Positions 51,201 through 61,700 of a stretch of 64,000 nucleotides of DNA are shown one piece after another; the stretch's first letter is position 1, and each line of letters opens with the position of its first letter. A program made the position numbers and the translations under genes. The notes under the pieces are model-generated. The model worked only from the letters and a program-made list of their open reading frames with translations. It made no database searches and was not told where the DNA came from. The stretch is from Spongilla lacustris. Taxonomy: Eukaryota; Porifera; Demospongiae; Spongillida; Spongillidae. The stretch lies in assembly GCA_949361645.1 (NCBI GenBank), contig OX442427.1:7957403-8021402 (forward strand), written 5' to 3'.

Positions 51201-54200
51201 TTGATGAAAGGTTTGGTTGTGCTGTCTGTAAAGATTTTGTCCAAGTCCTGTACTAGCATCAAACCTGGTGTGTGAGAGGTGTGTGAGGTGTGAGGAGAAC
51301 AGAGGTGTGAAGGTACGTACCATTCTTTTGGTAAGGGTTCTTCTCCTGAATAGTGATGACCTTGGCTAGCATGGAGCATAGCCACTGAGGGTCAATGAAG
51401 TACAGGTCACTTAACTGGCTGTCTTCATAGTGCAGCAGAATGCCTGGAAGGTTGGGAGAGGGGAGGAGAGTGGAGAGGAGGTGGGAGGGGAGGGAGGAGG
51501 TGGAAGAGAAGAAGTGGAATTAAAATGTAAAAAAATAAAAATGGCAGCTAGGGCAATACTGACCATTGTCATGAAGAAAGCTAGTAGCTTCATCAAATCC
51601 CTCCCTAGTTTCCAAGAGAGGGAGGACTGCAGCACTAAAGGAGACGAGAGTCATTCAGCATTCCCCTAGCCCACCCTCGTGACACACCAGTAATCTTCCC
51701 TAGACAGCACAGGGATCTTCTTTTGTTTGATATACTTGTTAGCCAAATCCCTTACAAGGCATTCAAGTGATATATAGAACTGCGGGGCTGTCTCATCCAC
51801 GAGGGGGGTACAATGTCGCGATCCTAGTTATTTAAATATTGAAAGGTCAGTTGAAAGGAATAAGAAAGTACACATACCTGGTTTCTTGTAGTTGATAGCT
51901 TTGTCATAGATGAAATCTCTGAGGGAATTCATCTTCAAGCAACAAAAGCAGTTTATAAACTGACAACAAGGCTCAATTGAGGGATATGCAAGTTGGCTTG
52001 AGTCATATTTGATGTAGAGCCGTTCAAACATATTCTCAAGATACTTCTTCTCTTCCTGCTTTATGCAGTCAACGTGGGTCCCCACCACAATCACAGGTGC
52101 ACCAGGAGCTCTAGCCTAAGTGAAGAAAATAATCTAATGATTCAAATTGTACTTTGTTGCCTTATGGGCTGGACACACCCCCACACACACACACATGCAC
52201 ATACATATCACACACATGCACACCCACCCACACATAACATGCACATACACACACGCACACCCCCACACAGCACACACACACAGCTCTTACCTCAATGTTC
52301 TCAAGCCATGGCTTGATACCCTCCAGTCCCTTCTCTCCCTCAGTCACGTCCCACACCACCAGGTACAAAGACCGCTCAGAGAGGAAGCATTGGTGTGTGG
52401 CATAGTACTCTTCCTAACAAAACAACAGCACATCATTCAATCATATCATCCCAAATGGAGCTCACCTGTCCTCCAAAGTCCCAGGTCATAAAGGTGACCT
52501 TTGGGGACCCTTTCTGCGGCCTATAGACCCAGTCCCCTAGGTCCACGCCCACTGTGGACAGGGGCACCCCACTGACCCCCATCTCCACCTCCTTCCTTCT
52601 GTCCACATGGCCACGTTTGGTCAGCTGCTGCAGTAGTGTGGTCTTGCCAGCCCTCACCGATCCCATCAACATCAGTTTGATGCGACGATATGGCTTTGAA
52701 CTACAAGGACGGAAACAATACATATCAGTCATGCCCTAGTTGGGGAAAGCCCCCCTTTAAGCTAGGGAAAGCCCCCCTCTAAGCTAGGGAAAGCCCCCCT
52801 CTAAGCTAGGGAAAGCCCCCTCTAAGCTAGGGAAAGCCCCCCTCTAAGCTAGGGAAAGCCCCCCTCTAAGCTAGGGAAAGCCCCCTCTAAGCTAGGGAAA
52901 GCCCCCCTCTAAGCTAGGGAAAGCCCCCCCTCTAAGCTAGGGAAAGCCCCCTCTAAGCTAGGGAAAGCCCTCCTCCCACCCCGCCCCCCAAGCTAGGGAA
53001 AGCCCCCCCTCTGAAAGCTCATATAGTTTGAGAATGCTCATCAGAAGGGCCCATGTAGTAGAGGGAAAGCCCCTCCGTATGGACAAACCTTTGCAGCTTT
53101 GATTTGAGGTATGTTAGTAATGGGCGCGGTGATGACTTCTCAAGTAAGCTGGCAGGCAGTGTGCTGATGTTCAGTCCCTGCAGACGCAGTACACACAAGG
53201 TCTGGGGGTCTAGGTGGCCCATCTCCAATGGAAGCTCCTGAATCGCCACATTGTAGGACAAGTCTAAGGAGCCTAGCATATTAAGACGATGAATTTCTTT
53301 GGGAACTGCCTTCAGCTCGTTGTGGTCAAGCGTGAGTATGGACAGTGCGGGGAAGGTGAGCTGGCTTGTCACTGGGGGGGCGTTGGCTGGCAGGGTGGAC
53401 TGGGCACCAGATAAGCAGTACTCCACTTCCTCGCACAGCACAAACTCTTCAATCTTGTTGTAGGAGAGGCCAAGTGTGGTCAGCTTCCCCAGCACAGTGT
53501 GGGAGGCGTGGCCACAGTACAGGCGCCCTTCCTGGGCCTGGGGGACCAGCATCATGTGGGGGGAGGAGCAGGGGATGTAGGCGGGGCGTGCGGCCACCGT
53601 GTTCACAATGAGGTTGTGGTCCAGGTAGACTGTGCCTATCAACCTGGGCAAGCTGCGCACAAGGTCCACGCGGCTTATCTGGTTATACTTCAAGTCAAGA
53701 CGGTTAAGCCTTGGTGCCAAGCAGACCAAGTCCAAGGGAAGCTGTGAGAACATGTTTGACGAGAGGTCCAGTAACTGCAACTGAGATGTGTCGTGACTGT
53801 CCTCGTCCCTATCCACCTCATGGTAGCCCGGGGGAGGCATGGCCACACGTGTGCGCTGCGTGATGGCTAGGTCCACCTGTGCTGACAGGGCCGCCCTCTG
53901 CTGTCTTACCTGCTTAACCAGTTCTTCAAAGTTGTCATCCAACTTGCAAGCTTTGCACAAGGTTTGATAGAACAGCTTCAGTTGCGCAATGCACGGTGTA
54001 ATGGGCATGCCCCCTTCTAGCTCCCTAAAATACGTCTCACTCGCTCCACTGAAGTAGTGAAGACGAGAGAGCAGGTTGCCTGAGAGACGCAGTGTCTTAA
54101 GGTGTGGCATGACCCACAGGCCTGGTGGCAGGTCGGTTAGCCTGTTCCTCTGCACACTTAGCTCCTCCAGGGTGCACACCAGGCCTAAGAAGAGGTCCTC

Positions 54201-55738
54201 TGGTAAGGTGCTCAGCTGGTTGCCATCGAGCACCAACTTCTTCAATGACCTACAAGTATACACCACCTCCCGTGAGGAGCTGAAAGCTGAGGGGAGCTCT
54301 GATATGGAGTTGTGTGCCAATGTGAGGGTGGAGAGGTGGGGCATTTGGAACAGCTCAGGGGGAACTGACCTTAGTCCACTTTCACTAATCTCCACGCTGG
54401 TGATTGCTACCAACCCAGAGCAGCTGTTCCTACGTGCTGCCACTGCTGACTCACCAAAGTAGCGAAGACATCCCAAGGCCAGTTCAAGGACAACCCCTTG
54501 GGCACCCATAGGGTCCTTGCCCCTAACAGACCATGTGGACATGACACTGTACATGGACTCCACAGCGCTGGTACTATCATCCACCCACACTGGCTGAACC
54601 TCAGTCAGCAACAGGCGGCTCCAATTAATCTCCCCTACCAGACGTTGCATCTTGCGGTCACTCTGCAAGGTCCTGTAATTGCGCATGTTTGTAAGCTGGG
54701 TGTGGTGGTAGAGGAGGAGCCGCAGAATGTCCTCGTAACCATTGCCCGCGGCAACCGAGATGGCTTCCTCCAACCCTTTGTTGATGCCAAACCTGACCAA
54801 CAGTTTGACTGTCTCCACATCCCCTGTGCCCACCGCCATCCTCAACAGTCTATCGTCTGCGGCCACCATCTTGAGGAGGTCCGCGTCTTTCAAGAAGTCC
54901 AGCAGCAGGCCCAAGCACTCCCTGTGCTTCATTTTGATCGCCATGATGACAGGCGTTTCGTCACCAACAACAAAGACCACTTTTGGGTCCAACTTGAGGT
55001 CCAGGCTGTGACGCATGAACCCTGCCACAGTTAGGAGGGTGCTAAGCAGCTCTACGTAGTTATTCAGCACAGCTATGTGGAAGACGCTGTGGCCCTGTAC
55101 AGTGATTGCCAACAACTTATCCTCTGCGATCTTCAAGAGCGAAGGCGCACTGGTGGTGAACTTGTAAACATCCACCTCTGCAATCACGTCGTCTCTGCAA
55201 GGCTCCTCGGGGCAGCTGATGTAACTGGACATCTGCTCACTTAAGCACAGCGACTTGTTGAAACTTTCTGTACATATCTCAGGGCCCTTGTCCTCACATT
55301 CCAGCTGCCCCTCCCCCTCCCCCTCCCCCAAGGTGCCACAATGAAATACAGGTGTGTGCACAGGACTGCCAAGAAATCTGTCCGCCTTGCCCCTGGGCAT
55401 ATGGGGCAAAGATTCAACACGCCGAACGTTATGTTGGAGAGGAAGGAGCAAGCCGTCTCTGTGTGCATACTTCTTTGCCTGGGTAATGATGCTGTGAAAC
55501 AGCCAGCTCACAAACTCTATATCATTCTTTTGACAGGCGATGTGGAATGGTAGGCAAGCAGCTTGGTCAGGTACAGCCAAGAGGGTGGGACACTTGGAGA
55601 CGTAGTAGAACCTCAGGGGGGACATCAGCTGGCAGGCAATATGAAGAGGTGTGCCTGTCCCGTAGGTGGTCGTATAGATAGAAGCTTTGAAGTCTTCCAC
55701 AAGCTTGATGGCAATGACTATGTTACCACTTAAAGTAG

Positions 55739-55778
<40 letters not shown>

Positions 55779-55927
55779 TGTGGTGTGTGTGTGGTGTGTG
55801 TGTGGTGTGTGTGTGGTGTGTGTGTGGTGTGTGTGTGGTGTGTGTGTGGTGTGTGTGTGGTGTGTGTGTGAGTGTGTGTGGTGTGTGTGTGGTGTGTGTG
55901 TGGTGTGTGTGTGGTGTGTGTGTGGTG

Positions 55928-55958
<31 letters not shown>

Positions 55959-57445
55959 TGTGGTGTGTGTGTGGTGTGTGTGTGGTGTGTGTGTGAGTGT
56001 GTGTGGTGTGTGTGTGGTGTGTGTGTGGTGTGTGTGTGGTGTGTGTGTGGTGTGTGTGTGAGTGTGTGTGGTGTGTGTGTGGTGTGTGTGTGGTGTGTGT
56101 GTGGTGTGTGTGTGGTGTGTGTGTGTGGTGTGTGTGTGTGTGTGAGTGTGTGTGGTGTGTGTGTGGTGTGTGTGTGTGGTGTGTGTGGTGCATGTGGTAT
56201 GTGTTGTGATGTGTGCAGGTGTAATGTGTTGTGCATAGTAGTCATAACACAAGATAGGTGATTAAAAGGGCGTGGTCACCTAATCAGGAGGGAAGTGACA
56301 TCATCATCCCTGTCCACTTTGTACCCACACTCCAAGGTCAGGTGCTCCATCAGCAAGGTGAACCTCTGCAAGTCCCCAACAGTACAAGTAATATGGTCTG
56401 CTATCATAGCTGCCTCTGAAGCACAAAGGATAAGTTACTACAAAGCCACTTTCCCACCCCTCCACTCCCCACCCCTCCACTCCCCACCCCACCCCTCCAT
56501 TCCCCACCCCTCCACTCCCACCCCTCCACTTCCCCACCCCTCCACAGTTTATTTTTGATGCCCTTAACCATATCATCCTGCTTCTTCCATGGCAACACCA
56601 CACCCTCCTGCTGCTCCCATGGTTACAAAATATCACAAAGGGAGCCCTCCACCCCCTCCCAAGCCCCACCCCCTGCCAACCTCTCTCCATGTGTGCTCTA
56701 GTTGTACCAAACTGTTGCAATTCAGCTGTGGAAAATAATCAAATAATAATGTTGCTATGTGGGTGTGGCCTGCATGGGGATATGTCACTATGGAATGGTC
56801 TGGATATGGGCAGTATCAAGACCATCTCCGTGCAGCTGTAATACCTTTGTACACCTTCAGTTCTTCAAGCACCTTCTTGTCCTTCAACTCTGACTCAGCT
56901 TTCGTTATCTGCTTTGCGAGTTCGTCCGGAGGGACCAACGGTATCAGTGCCTTCACACATGTGAGGTGTTTATTGACAGCTGCTATTGATAAAGGGGACT
57001 GTTTGGGTCATGTGACAGTGCGCGTGAGTGTGTGTATGTCGTCGGATGTGATAGAAGATGAAAGTACGTGTGCCGCAATTCAAGTAATTGCGTGCGTTAA
57101 GTGAAGCAAGATCGGAGCGCACGATGCAGGAGAAAAGAGGCATTCATTGTGTCAGGTCATGAAACTTGGGCGCTTCGCACGCTTACGTGGTCATCCCCGG
57201 AGCTTTTAAAAGTGCAAGCGTGACTAGCTGTAGAGAGAGGTGGGCGTTGCACGCATTGCATGTCGACTTAATAACACACCCAAAACTTTATAAAGACCCT
57301 ACTGTACCTGCCTTTAATTCTTACCTCCGGGAAGTGCTAAAAGCTTTCTCAGAACTTCCACACTGCCTTCCTTTGCTGCCCGAAACAACAGCTTGCCCGC
57401 GCTGTTGATCTGACGAACATCTGTAATACACGTCCTCTCCGACAT
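45264..57445 (-). CDS. LRRK-type Roco kinase, copy A (complete)
   Basis: Start ATG 57445-57443 (MSERTCITDVRQINSAGKLL). Exon 57325-57445 joins 56845-56979 in phase (LALPGA/VNKHL), then about 56276-56416 and a large exon 53094-55740. Domains: ankyrin-like repeats (GTPLHIACQ, CLPFHIACQ, GHSVFHIAVLNNYVELL), leucine-rich repeats (LSTLTLAHNSISELP, LKKLVLDGNQLSTLP, LSILTLDHNELKAVP). Roc GTPase (51830-52720): P-loop GSVRAGKTT, WDFGGQ, VGTHVD. COR: 50230-51800. Kinase (about 48960-49958): LGEGGFGAVFAG, VAVKEY, FRDIKPGNVLVW, ADYG in place of DFG, PPEVLL. WD40-like end: 45264-46424 (ICITGDQVWVATVGTGLHVY). The DYG motif and domain order are those of LRRK1/LRRK2; ankyrin plus LRR is closest to LRRK1. A GC donor precedes the 2-kb repeat intron at 46425-48590. 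Confidence 0.9.
46436..48475 (-). repeat. 2-kb minisatellite filling an LRRK A intron
   Basis: About 90 copies of a 22-24-bp unit, in minus sense CCCACATCCCCTTCCCCTCA, between the kinase and WD40 exons. The array runs to within about 30 bp of the acceptor TTCTCCACAG at 46425, forming an enormous pyrimidine tract. Stop-free in minus sense, which creates a spurious 1134-residue ORF. Confidence 0.97.
50092..50222 (-). repeat. 17-18-bp pyrimidine minisatellite, LRRK A
   Basis: Seven copies of CTTCTCCCTCACCATCCCT (minus sense) between the COR and kinase exons. The orthologous intron of copy B has about 45 copies. Confidence 0.95.
50920..51065 (-). repeat. Coding CCT/TCC tract in LRRK COR domain
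   Basis: A Ser/Pro-rich low-complexity insert (SPFSPFSPSSPSPSSPSS) in the COR exon; the copy B equivalent (63272-63390) is shorter by about 18 bp, consistent with slippage. Confidence 0.85.
52744..53010 (-). repeat. 22-bp minisatellite in LRRK A LRR-Roc intron
   Basis: About 12 copies of a unit containing GGGGGCTTTCCCTAGCTTAG (minus sense) between the LRR exon (ends SKLQR) and the Roc exon (starts FKPYRRIKLMLMG). Confidence 0.93.
55741..56202 (-). repeat. CACACACAC/CACACACCA array
   Basis: About 460 bp in the intron before the large ankyrin-LRR exon. The acceptor CACACAG at 55741 is provided by the end of the repeat itself. Confidence 0.95.
56443..56548 (-). repeat. GGGGTGGAG minisatellite
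   Basis: CCCACCCCTCCACTCC repeats on plus strand, within an LRRK A intron. Confidence 0.85.
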
Positions 57446-58070
57446 CTTTAGGATATTCACGAGGCAGTCATGTGTTTACATATGCGTTAAGAAAAAGGCG
57501 TTGGCATTTGCCTACGTAAGCATTTTGTGCTCCGCTCGTTCAAGCTACGAATACCTGCAACAGCTGAAAGAGCAGGTGCGACCAAAATTGAAATACCGGT
57601 ATAATAATAAATGTACTGTAACGCTAAAATAGCTAGCTAGCTACTCGCGCAAGGCTAGAGCAGGCCCACGCGACGCAGCGCTACCGAAGCAGAACACGCA
57701 GCTTAAGTGCAAAAAAAAAAAAGACAGCCGCTCTGCTAGTCACATTAATATTGCATATGTGGGTCTGGGGACGAGATTAATACACGAAAATTTCCGATGT
57801 TTTAAACCTTATAATGTTATAAAAATGCTTCTTGTTTGAATCGCTGTATATTCCGAACGCTAAACGCTATTGACTTCCTATTTTCAAAAGTTCATACTAC
57901 ACCATTTCTCTATGATAAATTACATTTTGGAGTCTTGCACTTGCTCCACGCCAGTATTGCAGCTTTCGATACCCGACCGGGTTCAAACCCGCCATAACTT
58001 CAGGTAGAAGTAATCAAATCGCTTCAAATTCGGTTTGTAGGTACAGAGGTCCTATACCTATCGATTTATA

Positions 58071-58281
58071 CTGTTCGTTAATTTTTACGCCATCCGTTAC
58101 GGAGATACAGTTGAACAAAGTACGTGCACTTTTCCCCGCTCGATTTGCGCCAATGATTTTGGCAAATCGCAATGTATGGGGAGGCGGTTGTTATATCATT
58201 GGCGCGAATCGAGCGGGGAAAAGTGCACGTACTTTGTTCAACTGTATCTCCGTAACGGATGGCATAAAAATTAACGAACGG
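58071..58281 (+). mobile_element. Long inverted-repeat (foldback) element
   Basis: Arms 58071-58157 and 58195-58281 (87 nt each, about 84 pairs) with a 37-nt loop. No ORF. It could be a MITE/foldback transposon or a hairpin-RNA source. Confidence 0.85.
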
Positions 58282-58287
58282 TACAAA

Positions 58288-58442
58288 TGGCTGACAGCCA
58301 TGTGCCCTTGGAGATGTGCAGCTGACAGCCATGTGCCCTTGGAGATGTGCAGCTGACAGCCATGTGCCTTTGGAGATGTGCAGCTGACAGCCATGTGCCC
58401 TTGGAGATGTGCAGCTGACAGCCATGTACCCTTGGAGATGTC
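58288..58442 (+). repeat. 31-bp minisatellite
   Basis: Five copies of a unit containing CAGCTGACAGCCATGTGCCC, starting directly beside the foldback element. Confidence 0.92.
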
Positions 58443-58501
58443 AACACCTGTATCTTGAGCAGCAGCAATGGGCTAAGTCATCCAACCAATAATTACCACA
58501 T

Positions 58502-58626
58502 TCTGATACTCCATACCTCATACTCCATACCTCATACCTCATACTCCATACCTCATACTCCATACCTCATACTCCATACCTCATACTCCATACTCCATAC
58601 CCCATACCTCATACCTCATACCCCAT
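58502..58626 (+). repeat. CATACCTCATACTCCATAC repeat
   Basis: About 125 bp of 9-19-bp units, in the likely 3' flank of LRRK B. Confidence 0.9.
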
Positions 58627-58710
58627 AGTCCTAGCAACAATATTGGCACTATTAAAGAACACACAAAGATGCACACACATGCATACAAAAACCCATGGAC
58701 GTGTGTTGAG

Positions 58711-61700
58711 CTAACTGGCAGTCTTTCCGCTGCATTCTGCACTATCTGCTGACCAAAGGAACAAGTGATTGACATTTGATGGCTGAGGGTTCAAATATTT
58801 CAGGTAGGAGAGGAGACCACTGCTTGAGCCCCCAGTGGGGACCCCAGGACTATTCATAGCCAGAGGACAGTTTTCAGAATGTGAGGTTGCCCCCCAGTAC
58901 TCTCTTCCAAAGCTGATAATGATGCTTCTTTCTGCCATCAAGGGAAGCACACACACACTGTCAGCTCCTGGCCCTTCAGCAGAGACCACACCTCCCTTGC
59001 CCGCCCACTCGGTCCCACCAGAGGTCACATCTGCTGTGTGCCCCGTGCCGTTATCACGGGACCTTCGCACAGAGAACAGTCTGGCTATGGACCTGACTTT
59101 CAGCGCAGGCTTAACCCCCAAAAGACATGTGCTCGGACTGGCACATGTGTGGAGAGTGGACAGGTGTTTCAGCTGCACAGCATCCAAGGCAAGAATAATG
59201 CCACCTTGAGTCCCCACATACATCAAGCCATTGAATGAGAGCAGGGAAGTTATGCAACTCAATTTTGCTGGAAGAAGAGAGAGATGTGTACGACATGTCC
59301 CTTCCCTGATAGACAGCAAACTTACTGTGACTACCATACTCATGCTTGCAGCCGTCATGGCAGTTGAACACCTGTGTCTTTTCTCTTCCTCGGACAGTCC
59401 ATTTCTCTAAATAGTGCTCATCAGCTATGGCTACCTGTGTTGGTGTGTCTGCCAGGGATAATGTCTCCATATGGCCCACCTTCTTCCAGGTGTGATCTGA
59501 GCTCCCAACGGTCCTCAGGTCAGCACAATCCAGGATTATTAGTCTCCTCTGAGACACTAACCACACCTCCCATGAGGTGTGGTCTGTTACCATGGCACCT
59601 GCTTCAATGGTCTCACCAAGAGTGGCTGAGGCTTGAGGAATAAGGGTCTGCACCAAGGGATGGGCACCCGTAGGGGTGAGGGGGAGGATGTGGGCTGCCG
59701 TGGGGGTGAGGGCCAACATGCAGGAGGTGTGCTCGATGAAGACCAGCTTGAAGATCTTACTGGACCCCTCCCACCTGGCCACCTCCTTCTTTGTGGTAGC
59801 ACTGTAGACGTGGAGCCCCGTGCCAACAGTGGCCACCCACACCTGGTCCCCAGTGATACAGATACTGGATACTTGAGAATCAAAAGATTCAATGGCCTAG
59901 GAGGGGATATTGGTGCAGTTAGTGTGTGTGGCCTAGGAGGGGATATTGGTGCAGGTACTGTATCATGAATTGTGTGTATGGTGTGTCTGCTGGTCACACA
60001 TACCCAGGCACATCACATTATAAAAGATTTTTACCCTCCATGGCTACCCAATGACACCTTTACTAACCTCCATGGTTACCCCAGTGACCCCTTTACTAAC
60101 CTCCATAGTTACCCCAGTGACCCCTTTACTAACCTCCATAGTTACCCCAGCAACCCCTTTACTAACCTCCATGGTTACCCCAGTGATCGCTTTACTAACT
60201 TCCATGGTTACCCCAGTGACCCCTTTACTAACCTCCATGGTTACCCCAGCAACCCCTTTACTAACCTCCATGGCTACACCAGTGGGTAAATATCTCACTA
60301 CATTCAGCTGTCCGTCACATCCACACCACACCTCCAAGTATGCACTAATGTTGCTATGGTGATCAAGGGCATCACTAGTGCAGGTGTCACCAGTGATGGT
60401 GTGTGGTGGGCCTGAGCACAGCTTGATACACGCTGCCACCACACCCCCCTTGCTCTCTGCGATGGGGAAGGCAGAGAGAAGCTTCATAAGTGTGTCACTG
60501 CGGAGGACCCGGAGTATCTCCAGGAAGGTCGGGCGGTGTTGGGGCTTCTCACTCCAACACCAGCACATCAGCTCAATCATCCACAGAGACCCAGGGTGGT
60601 GCTAAGGGTGATGGAAATACATGAAAGCCTATGCAGCTGCCCCTCCTTCTACTCCCTCCTCCTCCCCTCACCTTTGGCAGCAGCTCAGGCCTCCTTCCAG
60701 CCTCCAGAAGGAAGGCCACCGATCTTGTCTCTTTCTCAAAAGGGTTACCGAAGGAGAAGAGATAGTACATGAACATCCCAAAGGAGTACACATCCAGCTT
60801 TGTGCTGTAGGCCTCCTGCCCCCCATGGAGGAGAACCTCCGGGGGGAGGTAAGGGGGTGTGCCCTGCACACCATGTACACCCTGTGGTGTGAACTGTTGG
60901 CATACACCATAGTCCGCTAGCTTCAATTGGACCACCTGGTCCCCAGTCCACTGAGTCTCCGGAAGAGGGAACTTCCAGACCAGAACATTTCCTGGTTTGA
61001 GGTCTCTAAAGATGAAACTCTGATTATGGAGGTAGTTGAGTGCTTCTGCAACCTATGGAAGCAGACAATGCAAGTCATAAACAGCCAATTCCTTATAAAG
61101 CCCACCTGTATCATCGTGGACTGCAAGGTTGCTCTGCTAAGTTTGACCTTTGCTTGTTGAAACTTTTGCACACAGGCCTTGAGGTCTCCCAGGGGGGCCA
61201 GCTCTAACAGCAGTCGGAGGGGGGCCAGAGTGACCCCCAACAGCTGTAGGATGTTCTGGTGGTTCAGTCTGTACATCACTCTGGCTTCTTGGCCTGCATT
61301 CTGGTAGATCTCCCAGGCTGTCAGCTCAGCAAGAAGCAGGTCACTGCGTTCTACCAAGCCATGTGGAATGAACTCCTTCACAGCAACGTGTCTAATGGCA
61401 TTCTTTTAATGGAAGATACACATAAGCACATCAGAGACCAGTTATTAAAGACACCTCTGTATATCAGCGTAACCCCACCTACCTCTTCCCTAATGAAGCC
61501 AGCAAACACAGCCCCAAATCCTCCCTCCCCAAGTGTGTGGTTCTTGACGATACATCTCGAGTCAAATACCATGGAGGGAACAAAGTCCCTGAACACCTGA
61601 ACAGCAGAGAAAGGAGAGTGTGAGGGGTAAGAGGGGGAGGGGAGGGAATAGAGAGTGTGAGAGGGGGAGGGGAGGGGAGGGAGGGAAAGGGTCAAGGTGA

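Larger units (their letters stand above)
57446..58710. other. Intergenic region between LRRK copies
   Basis: Holds the LRRK A promoter, a 211-bp inverted-repeat element, two short tandem arrays and probably the 3' end of LRRK B. No exon is recognisable. Confidence 0.6.

Noticed and set aside
53019..56252. LRRK A start at the Met at 56252
   Set aside because: That Met leads through (CA)n intron sequence; phase-consistent upstream exons reach ATG 57445.
57930..58005. Possible tRNA from a B-box match GGTTCAAACCC (57980-57990)
   Set aside because: No A box, no cloverleaf stems or anticodon loop at the required spacing.
59111..59358. Frameshift making LRRK B a pseudogene
   Set aside because: A 58-bp segment with good GTAAGT and CTTCTTCCAG ends explains the frame change, so an intron is the simpler reading; not proven.
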